Shown: one piece after another, positions 14,400 through 22,669 of the stretch
Layout of the letters: each line of letters opens with the position of its first letter
How positions within the stretch are numbered: the first letter of the stretch is position 1
DNA from: Aphodoplasma sp045541115
GTDB lineage: Bacteria; Bacillota; Clostridia; UBA1381; UMGS1253
Assembly (NCBI GenBank): GCA_045541115.1
Contig: JAZQIM010000015.1
Location: 1 to 64,000 of the forward strand
Reading direction: 5' to 3'
Length of the DNA: 64,000 bases
Program-made: the position numbers and the translations under genes
Notes under the pieces: generated by a model
What the model saw: the letters and a program-made list of their open reading frames with translations, nothing else
What the model was told of the DNA's origin: nothing
The model's database searches: none

Positions 14400-15309
14400 A
14401 ATGTGGTATCACTTTACCTGTTATTTCGCTCACTTTTTCGTATCCGTTTTTCTGCGCATATTCTCTTAGTCCCTGCGATACTTCAACAGGAAGCGTCGGA
14501 TTTTTAAACATGCCTGTACCTACCGCAACTGCATTAGCTCCTGCAAGCATGAACTCTACAGCATCATCTGCACTCATAATTCCGCCCATACCTATAATTG
14601 GCAAATCTACAGCATTTGCAACCTGCCATACCATTCTGACTGCAACAGGCATTACGCATGGTCCCGACAGACCACCTACGTTATTATATAATATCGGTTT
14701 TTTCGTATTTATATCAATCTTCATTCCTAAAAGTGTATTGATAAGAGAAAGTGCGTCAGCACCGCCGTTTTCTGCTGCCTTTGCCATCTTAACGATATCC
14801 GTTACGTTTGGCGAAAGCTTTACGATAAGCGGTTTGTGTGTATTTTTTCTTACTTCGCTCGTAATTTTTTCAACCATATCAGCATCTGTTCCAAATGCCA
14901 CTCCACCCTCTTTTACATTCGGGCAGGATATGTTCATTTCAAGCATATCAACATCGCTTTGCGACAAAATACGCGCCATCTCACAGTACTGCTCGACAGT
15001 TGAGCCAGCCATATTAGCAATTATTTTTGCACTGTACTTTTTGAGTTCTGGAAGCTCAAAACGTATAAAATTATTAACACCCGGATTCTGAAGTCCTACA
15101 CTATTTAATATGCCTGCAGGCGTCTGTGCAATTCTCGGTGCTTTGTTGCCTGCACGCTCTTCAAGTGTAAGTCCTTTAACGCTTATCGCTCCAAGCTCAT
15201 TTAAATCGAAATATTCGCCATATTCGCGTCCAAATCCAAACGTTCCCGACGCCACACAAACAGGATTGTTCCACCAAACTCCCGCAATATTAACCTTCGT
15301 ATCAGTCAT
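14398..15309 (-). CDS. pyrD: Dihydroorotate dehydrogenase B, catalytic subunit PyrD
   Basis: FMN-containing class 1B enzyme that oxidises dihydroorotate to orotate; electrons pass to PyrK and NAD. Conserved features: NPVCVASGTFGFG at the start, EMNISCPNVKEGG with the catalytic Cys of the class 1B enzyme, VKLSPNVTDIV, and the FMN-phosphate site GMGGIMSADDAVEFMLAGANAVAVGTG in two parts. 303 residues. The gene overlaps pyrK by eight bases, and GAGGTGA precedes its ATG. Last gene of the pyr operon. Confidence 0.97.
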   Translation of the reverse strand: MTDTKVNIAGVWWNNPVCVASGTFGFGREYGEYFDLNELGAISVKGLTLEERAGNKAPRIAQTPAGILNSVGLQNPGVNNFIRFELPELKKYSAKIIANMAGSTVEQYCEMARILSQSDVDMLEMNISCPNVKEGGVAFGTDADMVEKITSEVRKNTHKPLIVKLSPNVTDIVKMAKAAENGGADALSLINTLLGMKIDINTKKPILYNNVGGLSGPCVMPVAVRMVWQVANAVDLPIIGMGGIMSADDAVEFMLAGANAVAVGTGMFKNPTLPVEVSQGLREYAQKNGYEKVSEITGKVIPH

Positions 15310-16072
15310 TAAGCGTCACCTCACTACTCCAAAATACAGGACCATTTTTGCATACACGTTTATGCTGATGCGTTCCTTTTCCTGTCGTTTCACATGTGCA
15401 CACAAGGCAAGCTCCAATGCCGCAGCCCATTCTCTGCTCAAGCGAAAGCTGACACTTAACGCCATACTGCTCGCTGATTTTCTTTACTGCGTGAAGCATC
15501 GGCATTGGTCCGCACGAATAAACAATATCGCCCTCGCCATCTTTAAGCATTTTTTCTAATATATTTACTGCATATCCGTTATATCCATAGCTTCCGTCGT
15601 CAGTCGCTATGGTTGTATTTGCAATTTCACTAAACTCTTTTTCCATACATACTCTGTCTTTGCTGCGAAAACCTAAAAGAACGTTTGGATTTTCAAGCTG
15701 TTTTGTCAGCATATATAATGGAAAAACGCCTATGCCGCCGCCAATTACAATCGGTTTTTTTGCTTCAGGTAAAATTGTAAACGCGTTACCGAGCGGTCCT
15801 ATGACATCGAGCATATCGCCTGCTTTTTTCTTTGCAAGTGATTTTGTGCCGCTACCTTTTGTTTCAAATATAAAACGTACACTATCGCCATACGCGTCAC
15901 ATATGCTTATTGGTCTGCGCAATAGATTGTTTGCTTCATCGCCACAGTCAATATGCAAAAACTGACCACACTTTGCCTGTGATGCTATTTCTTCGCTTAT
16001 TATCGTAACATCGAAAATGCCATCAGCAATCTCGTTTATCGACTTAATTTCACATATATTTGTGCTTTTCAA
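15302..16072 (-). CDS. pyrK: Dihydroorotate dehydrogenase B, electron transfer subunit PyrK
   Basis: FAD and [2Fe-2S] subunit that moves electrons from PyrD to NAD. FAD-binding is seen in LLRRPISICDAYGD, the NAD domain in VIGGGIGVFPLYML, and the cluster ligands in RMGCGIGACLVCTC plus the later VCKNGPVF Cys. Start is a TTG at 16072 with GAGG upstream at seven-base spacing; no ATG fits better. 256 residues. Its pairing with pyrD defines the NAD-linked class 1B system common in Firmicutes. Confidence 0.96.
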   Translation of the reverse strand: MKSTNICEIKSINEIADGIFDVTIISEEIASQAKCGQFLHIDCGDEANNLLRRPISICDAYGDSVRFIFETKGSGTKSLAKKKAGDMLDVIGPLGNAFTILPEAKKPIVIGGGIGVFPLYMLTKQLENPNVLLGFRSKDRVCMEKEFSEIANTTIATDDGSYGYNGYAVNILEKMLKDGEGDIVYSCGPMPMLHAVKKISEQYGVKCQLSLEQRMGCGIGACLVCTCETTGKGTHQHKRVCKNGPVFWSSEVTLND

Positions 16073-16124
16073 GTCCTCGCCTCCACATCATAAACTTATA
16101 TTAGTATGCTTCTATTAATGTTTT

Positions 16125-17045
16125 TTATCTGCCGATTGCGCAATTTATCGCCTTCGTCATATTATATGCTTCTTCTTTTGCAGCTTTTGCAAAATCTTTT
16201 TCCGAAAAGTCGCTTTTTTTATACGCGCACATAATCGCACGCGACGAATTTACAATCGCGCCGAGTCCGTCTTTATTAAAGCTTACCGCAACGTCGCTTG
16301 CACCTGCCCCTTGTGCGCCGTATCCGGGAACGAGAAAATATGTGTGCTTCATTTTCTCACGAAGTTTTTTTGCCTGCTCGGGATATGTCGCGCCCACAAC
16401 GGCGCCAACTGCGCTGTAGCCATGCTCACCAATATTATCCTCGCCCCATTTGTCGACAAGAGCTGCCGTCATTTCATACACTGCCTTATCTCCCACTTTT
16501 AAATCCTGAAGCTCGCCCGATGATGGGTTCGATGTTTTTACAAGCGCAAAAATTGCCTTGTCATATTTTTTGCAGTCATTTACAAACGGTATAATTCCGT
16601 CACTTCCAAGATAGGGATTTACAGTAAGACAATCAGCTTCACACATCGCATAATCACTGCCGTCAATTTGTGTTTTTCCAAGCCAGCCCGCAGAATATGC
16701 TTCTGCTGTTGAGCCGATATCTCCGCGCTTTGCATCTAAAATTACATACATACCGCGCTTTTTTGCATATGAAACAGTCTTATAAAGCGCACCCATTCCC
16801 TCTATGCCATACATTTCATAATAAGCTGCCTGTACCTTTACGGCAGGTACAATTTCACACAGCTCATCAATAAGTGCCATATTAAACTTTAAAAGCGCAT
16901 TAGCCGCTCCCAAAGCGTTTTTGCCATACTCCTCGAAGCACTCATTTCTTAAAAACTCCGGCACATAATCAAGTTTTGGATCAAGTCCTGCAACGACCGG
17001 CGAGTTTTTCTCAATAATCTTTTTTATCATTAAATCCATCGACAT
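16125..17045 (-). CDS. pyrF: Orotidine 5'-phosphate decarboxylase PyrF (type 2)
   Basis: Decarboxylates OMP to UMP, the last step of de novo UMP synthesis. The catalytic Lys-Asp array is in VILDAKRGDIGSTAEAYS, and the 306-residue length with VNPYLGSDGIIPF and LVPGYGAQGAGASDV identifies the longer type 2 subfamily. GAGG lies eight bases before the ATG. Between pyrC and pyrK in the operon. Confidence 0.96.
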   Translation of the reverse strand: MSMDLMIKKIIEKNSPVVAGLDPKLDYVPEFLRNECFEEYGKNALGAANALLKFNMALIDELCEIVPAVKVQAAYYEMYGIEGMGALYKTVSYAKKRGMYVILDAKRGDIGSTAEAYSAGWLGKTQIDGSDYAMCEADCLTVNPYLGSDGIIPFVNDCKKYDKAIFALVKTSNPSSGELQDLKVGDKAVYEMTAALVDKWGEDNIGEHGYSAVGAVVGATYPEQAKKLREKMKHTYFLVPGYGAQGAGASDVAVSFNKDGLGAIVNSSRAIMCAYKKSDFSEKDFAKAAKEEAYNMTKAINCAIGR

Positions 17046-17071
17046 ATCAATTTCCTCATTTCATATATATT

Positions 17072-18364
17072 TTATAGAAGTACACCTTGATTTACTACTA
17101 TTTTACCGTTTACAATCGTATATTTAACCTTACCTTTTAATTCATATCCATCATAAGGCGAATTTTTGCCCTTTGATTTAAAGCCATTTACATCTACCGT
17201 AAACTTTTCATTCGGGTCAAAAATCACAATGTCGGCAGGTCTGCTTTCTGAAAGTGTACCCTTATTTAACCCAAGAATATTTGCAGGATTTACACACATT
17301 TTTTCCAAAAGCTCATTTATTGTAAGTATGCCTGTGTCAACAAGGTAAGTAATACCAAGCGGCAACGATGTTTCAAGTCCTACGATTCCGTTTGCAGCAA
17401 GCGCAAACTCACAATTCTTTTCATCTATATGATGCGGTGCATGGTCAGTTGCAATTACATCAATCGTTTTGTCACGAAGTCCTTCTATTATCGCTTTGAC
17501 ATCATCATCGCTGCGAAGCGGCGGATTCATCTTTGCATTCGTATTAAAGCCGTCAATTTCACGGTCTGTAAGCGTAAAATAATGTGGACATGTTTCGCAT
17601 GTAACACGCACGCCGCGCGCCTTTGCCGAGCGTATAATATCAACACTTCCACGGGTGCTTATGTGTGCAATATGAACTGCTACGCCTTCATTTTCAGCAA
17701 GCAATACATCGCGCGCAACCATTACTTCCTCTGCAGCAGGGCTAATCGGCCTTAGACCTAACGTCGTAGCCATAAAACCTTCATTTGCACTGCCACCATC
17801 AACGAGCGACATATCTTCACAATGCGATATTACCGATATATCAAATGTGTTTGCATATTGAAGTGCTCTCTTCATTAAAAGTGCATTTTCAACAGGACGT
17901 CCATCGTCTGAAATTGCAACTGCCCCTGCAAATTTAAGTTCACCAATCGGAGCAAGCTCCTCGCCCTTTTGTCCTTTCGATATACATCCTATCGGATATA
18001 CGTTTACTTTACCTGCAGATTTTGCTTTTGAATGAATATATTCAACTATCGCTGCATTATCTATCGGCGGATTTGTGTTTGGCATACATGCAATAGATGT
18101 AAAACCGCCCATTGCAGCTGCGCTTGTACCGGTTTCTATATCTTCTTTATACTCAAATCCAGGCTCGCGAAGATGTGTATGCATATCTATAAGTCCGGGC
18201 GCCACGATAAGTCCCGTAGCATCTATAACATTTATTTCAAGTCCGTCTACATCAAGCTGTGTACCTATTTCTTCGATTACGCCATCGCTTATATAAATAT
18301 CTGTAACTTCATCAATTTTATTTGCAGGATCAATTACACGGCCACCCTTAATTAATATTTTCAT
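17072..18364 (-). CDS. pyrC: Dihydroorotase PyrC
   Basis: Zinc amidohydrolase that cyclises carbamoyl-aspartate to dihydroorotate. Metal ligands are in DMHTHLREPGFEYKED near residue 60, the later His in ISHCED and IAHIS, and the catalytic Asp in ATDHAPHH. The frame is open to a TTG at 18385, but ATG 18364 has AAAGGGTG upstream and gives the typical start MKILIKGGRVIDPANK (430 residues). It overlaps the end of pyrB by 17 bases. Confidence 0.96.
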   Translation of the reverse strand: MKILIKGGRVIDPANKIDEVTDIYISDGVIEEIGTQLDVDGLEINVIDATGLIVAPGLIDMHTHLREPGFEYKEDIETGTSAAAMGGFTSIACMPNTNPPIDNAAIVEYIHSKAKSAGKVNVYPIGCISKGQKGEELAPIGELKFAGAVAISDDGRPVENALLMKRALQYANTFDISVISHCEDMSLVDGGSANEGFMATTLGLRPISPAAEEVMVARDVLLAENEGVAVHIAHISTRGSVDIIRSAKARGVRVTCETCPHYFTLTDREIDGFNTNAKMNPPLRSDDDVKAIIEGLRDKTIDVIATDHAPHHIDEKNCEFALAANGIVGLETSLPLGITYLVDTGILTINELLEKMCVNPANILGLNKGTLSESRPADIVIFDPNEKFTVDVNGFKSKGKNSPYDGYELKGKVKYTIVNGKIVVNQGVLL

Positions 18365-19289
18365 TCGTATCACCCTTTCTTGCAAGCATGTATAACACAG
18401 CCATTCTGACAGCTACGCCGTTTGTAACCTGTTCATCTATAACAGAGCTTTTTCCGTCAATAACGCCGCTCGTAAGCTCAAATCCTCTGTTTACCGGTCC
18501 CGGATGCATCAATAGTGCATCCGGCTTTGCAAATGCTAATCTTTTATCATCTATACCATAAAATCTTGCATATTCACGTATGCTCGGCACAAGACCGCTG
18601 TGCTGACGTTCAAGCTGCATACGAAGTCCCATTACAACATCAGCGTCAAGAAGTGCCTCCTGTACGTTATCATACACTTCAACTCCAAGATTTTCTATAC
18701 CCTTTGGCAATAAAGTTGCAGGGCCACCGATTGCAACACGCGCGCCAAGCTTTGTAAGAGCATAAATGTTACTTCTTACTACTCTGCTATGCATGATATC
18801 GCCAACTATTGCGACCTTAAGTCCCTCAAAACCGCCTTTATGCTCAAGTATTGTAAACGCATCAAGAAGCGCCTGTGTGGGATGTTCATTCATACCATCG
18901 CCTGCATTTATTACAGATGCTTTTACATTCTTTGCTATAAGATGCGGTGCACCACTCATAGAGTGACGAAGAATTATAATATCTGCACCCATCGCGTCGA
19001 TTGTGCGCGCCGTGTCAATAAGCGTTTCGCCTTTGCTCACGCTCGAACCGCTCGCCGAAACATTTGCAGCACTTGCTCCCATATACTTCGACGCAAGCTC
19101 AAACGAAAGTCTTGTACGTGTAGAGTTTTCATAGAAAAGTGTTATTACAGACTTTCCCTGAAGATGCGGTGTCTTTTTATTATTCTGAAGCAAAATATAC
19201 TTCATTGTCTGCGCATTTTTTAATATGTATTTGATTTCATCGGCGCTAAGGTCTTTTAACCCGAGCAAATCTTTTCGGTTCCCAATCAT
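18348..19289 (-). CDS. pyrB: Aspartate carbamoyltransferase catalytic chain PyrB
   Basis: Condenses carbamoyl phosphate with aspartate. The carbamoyl-phosphate loop FYENSTRTRLSFE and the 80s-type loop ASGSSVSKGETL are present, as are HPTQALLDAF and MHPGPVNRG. 313 residues. No pyrI regulatory chain is seen, as expected for a Gram-positive enzyme controlled at transcription. It follows pyrR by 36 bases. Confidence 0.97.
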   Translation of the reverse strand: MIGNRKDLLGLKDLSADEIKYILKNAQTMKYILLQNNKKTPHLQGKSVITLFYENSTRTRLSFELASKYMGASAANVSASGSSVSKGETLIDTARTIDAMGADIIILRHSMSGAPHLIAKNVKASVINAGDGMNEHPTQALLDAFTILEHKGGFEGLKVAIVGDIMHSRVVRSNIYALTKLGARVAIGGPATLLPKGIENLGVEVYDNVQEALLDADVVMGLRMQLERQHSGLVPSIREYARFYGIDDKRLAFAKPDALLMHPGPVNRGFELTSGVIDGKSSVIDEQVTNGVAVRMAVLYMLARKGDTNENIN

Positions 19290-19324
19290 AAGTACGTTCT
19301 CCTTCTCTTGCTTAATTTATATAA

Positions 19325-19876
19325 TTATTTATTCTTATCGCTTATAAATACACGGTTTGCGCCGTCAATTTCACTTATATCAACATGTACAACTTCATCA
19401 CTCGATGTCGGCACATTTTTTCCGACATAATCCGCGCGAATAGGCAATTCTCTGTGTCCGCGGTCAACCAACACGGCAAGCTGTATCGACGATGGTCTTC
19501 CCATATCCATCAACGCATCAATCGCCGCGCGCACAGTTCTTCCTGTATATAAAACATCGTCTACTATGACAAGCTTTTTGCCCGTAATTGAAAATCCTAT
19601 GTCGCTGCCGTTTATACGCGGATGCTCCGAGAGCATACTTAAATCGTCACGATATAGCGTTATGTCGAGTATTCCCATCTCGATATCGCAGCCTTCAACC
19701 TCGCTGATTTTCTTTACAATCTCTTTTGCAAGCGCAACGCCTCTGCGCTGTATTCCAATAATATATACATCGCGCATACCTTGGTTTTTCTCGATTATTT
19801 CATGCGCTATGCGGCTAAGTGCGCGCGAGATCGCCGCCTCATCCATAATTTGCGCCTTTATTTGTATGTTGTCCAT
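19325..19876 (-). CDS. pyrR: Bifunctional pyr operon attenuation protein / uracil phosphoribosyltransferase PyrR
   Basis: RNA-binding regulator that, when bound to UMP, stabilises an anti-antiterminator in pyr leaders so that the terminator forms; it also has uracil phosphoribosyltransferase activity. The PRPP loop is VIVDDVLYTGRTVRAAIDAL in part. The frame is open to 19942, across the leader terminator, but ATG 19876 is preceded by GGAGGCGA at seven bases and gives 183 residues. First gene of the operon it controls. Confidence 0.96.
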   Translation of the reverse strand: MDNIQIKAQIMDEAAISRALSRIAHEIIEKNQGMRDVYIIGIQRRGVALAKEIVKKISEVEGCDIEMGILDITLYRDDLSMLSEHPRINGSDIGFSITGKKLVIVDDVLYTGRTVRAAIDALMDMGRPSSIQLAVLVDRGHRELPIRADYVGKNVPTSSDEVVHVDISEIDGANRVFISDKNK

Positions 19877-19903
19877 GTTATCGCCTCCATTATAATTTTG
19901 AAA

Positions 19904-19938
19904 TAAAAAAACCTCTTGCCAAAAAATCAGCAAAAGGT
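19904..19938 (-). terminator. Attenuator terminator in the pyr leader
   Basis: 9-bp stem ACCTTTTGC/GCAAGAGGT with one U-G pair (19930-19938 with 19911-19919), followed by TTTTTTTA on the minus strand, directly before the pyrR ribosome site. Confidence 0.85.
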
Positions 19939-19989
19939 ACAAAAACGCATAATATATTCAAGCAAACAAAACCCCTCTTAAATATACAT

Positions 19990-20022
19990 GCCTTTTCAGT
20001 ATCTCTGTACTAATTTAAAGGC
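19990..20022 (-). promoter_or_regulatory. PyrR-binding anti-antiterminator in the pyr leader
   Basis: On the transcript GCCTTT...AAAGGC closes an outer stem around AGTACAGAGATACT, which carries the CAGAGA-type loop that PyrR recognises in other Firmicutes. Binding with UMP would favour the downstream terminator. Confidence 0.8.
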
Positions 20023-20050
20023 TGTTAAAACGAAGGAACTCACTGCCTAA

Positions 20051-20079
20051 ATTATAGCAAACATTATTTTATTTGTCTA
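20051..20079 (-). promoter_or_regulatory. Promoter of the pyr operon
   Basis: Minus-strand TAGACA (20079-20074), 17-base spacer, TATAAT (20056-20051). Confidence 0.8.
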
Positions 20080-20113
20080 CACTTTTTTATAAAGTTTATA
20101 TTTTTTCTTAAAA

Positions 20114-21037
20114 TCAGTTTGATGCACGAAGCTTTTGCAGTACAGCTTCAAAATAATCCGGGATTTGCGCAAAAAATTCGAGTCTGTCATGTGTGCGCGG
20201 ATGAATAAACTCAATCTTTCTTGCATGAAGGAGCTGACCGTCAAGTTTAAACGCTTCTTTTTTTATACCGTACGTCTTATCTCCCACTACGCTGTGACCT
20301 ATGTGTGCCATATGAACTCTTATCTGATGCGTTCTGCCTGTTTGAAGCTTGCATCTTACAAGCGTATATCGCCCGAATCTCTCGATAACCGTAACAAATG
20401 TCCTTGCGTCACGCGCATTTTTATTTGTAACACACATCTTTTTTCTGTCATTTTTATTTCGTCCGATTGGAAAATCAAGCACAAGCTCATCTTCTTTTAT
20501 ATTACCGTTTACAAGCGCGATATATTCTCTCGACAAGCTTCTGTTTGCAAGCTGCTCCGACAAAAACATATGCGCATCGTCATTTTTTGCAACTATCAAA
20601 AGTCCGGATGTATCTTTATCAATTCTGTGCACTATACCGGGGCGCATAACGCCGTTTATGCCAGAAAGAGAGTCCTTACAATGAGCCATTAGTGCATTTA
20701 CAAGCGTACCATCGTAATTTCCCGGCGCAGGATGAACAACCATTCCCTGTGGCTTATTTATAACGAGTAAATCGTCATCCTCATATACAATATTAAGCGT
20801 TATATCCTGTGCCTTAACGCTGTACTCTTCGGCCTTGGGAATAATTATCTCAATCACATCGCCTCTGCACACGCGGTATTTTTTGTTTAATGCTTCTTCA
20901 TTTTTCGTTATAAGTCCGTCATCGATAAGCTTTACAGCGTGCGAGCGTGAAAGCGTAGCAACCTTCTCGCTTACATATGAATCGAGACGCTTGCCGCTAT
21001 CAATATCTTCTACGCTTAAAACTATTTTATCGTCCAT
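20114..21037 (-). CDS. RluA-family pseudouridine synthase (RluD-like, YlyB)
   Basis: Converts uridine to pseudouridine in rRNA. An N-terminal S4 RNA-binding domain (SVEDIDSGKRLDSYVSEKV onward) precedes the catalytic domain with the nucleophilic Asp in HRIDKDTSGLL; LQTGRTHQIRVHMAHIGH is the C-terminal signature. Exact target positions cannot be assigned from sequence. The frame is open to 21058, but AAAGGAG sits six bases before the ATG at 21037, giving 307 residues and an 11-base overlap with lspA. The order lspA-rluD-pyr matches Bacillus. Confidence 0.93.
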   Translation of the reverse strand: MDDKIVLSVEDIDSGKRLDSYVSEKVATLSRSHAVKLIDDGLITKNEEALNKKYRVCRGDVIEIIIPKAEEYSVKAQDITLNIVYEDDDLLVINKPQGMVVHPAPGNYDGTLVNALMAHCKDSLSGINGVMRPGIVHRIDKDTSGLLIVAKNDDAHMFLSEQLANRSLSREYIALVNGNIKEDELVLDFPIGRNKNDRKKMCVTNKNARDARTFVTVIERFGRYTLVRCKLQTGRTHQIRVHMAHIGHSVVGDKTYGIKKEAFKLDGQLLHARKIEFIHPRTHDRLEFFAQIPDYFEAVLQKLRASN

Positions 21038-21491
21038 CATTTTCTCCTTTGCCTTCATCTATAAACAAAAGATATATTACAATCATCGCCGCGCCCACAC
21101 ATACGCATACATCGGCGATATTAAAACATGGAAAATCAAAAAACATAAAGTGGATAAAATCTGTAACATACCCTAATGCCAATCTGTCGATAAGATTTCC
21201 TATGCCACCTGCAAAAATAAGTGATGCCGAGAGCAAAAACAGCGGGTGCTTTATCTTTGCTTTTTTTATGTATAACACAAGAACTAATAATATAATAACT
21301 GTAAGCACAGCTAAAAAATAGCGAGAATTTTGTAATATGCCAAAGGCTGCGCCTCTGTTTTCAACATAAACAAAATCAATCACCTTAGGAATAAAGCCCA
21401 CTACTCTTCCGCCTGAGAGTGTCATACGGGCAATATATTTTGTGTATTGGTCGACTAATATAAGTATAAATGAAATTATTATATATATCAC
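21027..21491 (-). CDS. lspA: Lipoprotein signal peptidase LspA
   Basis: Membrane aspartyl protease (signal peptidase II) that removes signal peptides from prolipoproteins after lipidation. Catalytic aspartates are in GNLIDRL and FNIADVCV. Four membrane segments and 154 residues fit the family. It follows aroB by 17 bases and is coupled to the pseudouridine synthase gene. The solute-binding lipoprotein at 52850-54430 would be a substrate. Confidence 0.95.
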   Translation of the reverse strand: MIYIIISFILILVDQYTKYIARMTLSGGRVVGFIPKVIDFVYVENRGAAFGILQNSRYFLAVLTVIILLVLVLYIKKAKIKHPLFLLSASLIFAGGIGNLIDRLALGYVTDFIHFMFFDFPCFNIADVCVCVGAAMIVIYLLFIDEGKGENDGR

Positions 21492-21508
21492 AAAATCACC
21501 ACCAGATA

Positions 21509-22585
21509 TTACATTAAAGCGTTTATCGCAAGCAAAATTTCTTCATCACATACATCATCAGTTATAATCGCCTTACCGATATCTTGCAATAAAACGAAGC
21601 GAAGCTTGCTATTTAGCTTCTTTTTATCTTTTTTCATATAACCGATTATTTCATCAGTATTAACTCCCATAACCTTAGTCATAAGAGAATATTTTTTTAG
21701 TATATCTTTGATTCTTTCAATTTCCGATGCATCGATCCACTCTCGCTTTACCGATATAATAATCGCTGCAATCATTCCGAGCGCCACACATTCGCCATGT
21801 ATAAGTTCAAAATTCTTTGCGCTCTCTACTCCATGGCCTATCGTATGTCCAAAATTTAAAATAGCACGGATACTTTTTTCTTCTTCGTCCTGCATAACAA
21901 CATCAGCCTTGATTTTGCAGCAATTATAAATAAGCTTTTCAATCATGACACTGTCAAAGGCGCAAATGCTGTCATGTTCTTTTTCAAGAAAACTCAAAAA
22001 TTCACTGTCCTTTATGTATCCGTACTTTATAACCTCAGCCATTCCGGCACTAAACTCACGCTTTGGAAGAGTTTTTAATGTAGATGTATTTATGTATACA
22101 AGTGATGGCTGCTTAAAATTGCCGACAATATTTTTTGCACCGCAAAAATCTATACCGACCTTGCCGCCGACGCTACTGTCTGTCTGTGCAAGAAGAGTCG
22201 TAGGCACCTGTACAAAATTGATACCGCGCATATATGTTGCCGCTGCAAATCCGGATATATCGCCTACAACGCCACCACCAAGAGCAATAATTGTTGAGTT
22301 TCTGTCAAGCTCGTGCTCTATACATGCTTCATATATCTTTTGAAGAGTCGCTATATTTTTGCTCTTTTCGCCTGCATCAAAGCTCACGCATCCGGCTAAT
22401 TCTATGTTTGTTTCAGAAATAATTTTTTGCACTTCTTCTTTGTAAAGCGCACAAACATTTGTGTCTGTGACAAGAAGCGCTTTGCCTTTGCATACTTTAC
22501 AGAGCTCATCTTTTAACATTTCAAAGTTGTCATTTATAACAATATCATAGCTCTTTTTTTCAAAAGTTAACGTTAATCTTTGCAT
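21509..22585 (-). CDS. aroB: 3-dehydroquinate synthase AroB
   Basis: NAD- and zinc-dependent cyclisation of DAHP to 3-dehydroquinate, second step of the shikimate pathway. NAD site GGGVVGDISGFAAATYMRGI, metal-ligand region in LNFGHTIGHGVES and the Lys in PTTLLAQTDSSVGGK are all present. 358 residues. GGAG is seven bases before the ATG. It is the only shikimate gene in the window and heads an aroB-lspA-rluD cluster, an unusual place for it. Confidence 0.95.
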   Translation of the reverse strand: MQRLTLTFEKKSYDIVINDNFEMLKDELCKVCKGKALLVTDTNVCALYKEEVQKIISETNIELAGCVSFDAGEKSKNIATLQKIYEACIEHELDRNSTIIALGGGVVGDISGFAAATYMRGINFVQVPTTLLAQTDSSVGGKVGIDFCGAKNIVGNFKQPSLVYINTSTLKTLPKREFSAGMAEVIKYGYIKDSEFLSFLEKEHDSICAFDSVMIEKLIYNCCKIKADVVMQDEEEKSIRAILNFGHTIGHGVESAKNFELIHGECVALGMIAAIIISVKREWIDASEIERIKDILKKYSLMTKVMGVNTDEIIGYMKKDKKKLNSKLRFVLLQDIGKAIITDDVCDEEILLAINALM

Positions 22586-22626
22586 TTTTTTCTCCGTTCC
22601 AAACTACATAACTTTATAAAACTAAA

Positions 22627-22648
22627 GGAAGGCAAAGCGTTGCCTTCC
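22627..22648 (-). terminator. Terminator after ileS
   Basis: Perfect 9-bp stem GGAAGGCAA/TTGCCTTCC with a four-base loop, followed by TTTAGTTTTA on the minus strand. Confidence 0.85.
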
Positions 22649-22669
22649 CATATAGTTTGACTCTTTAGC

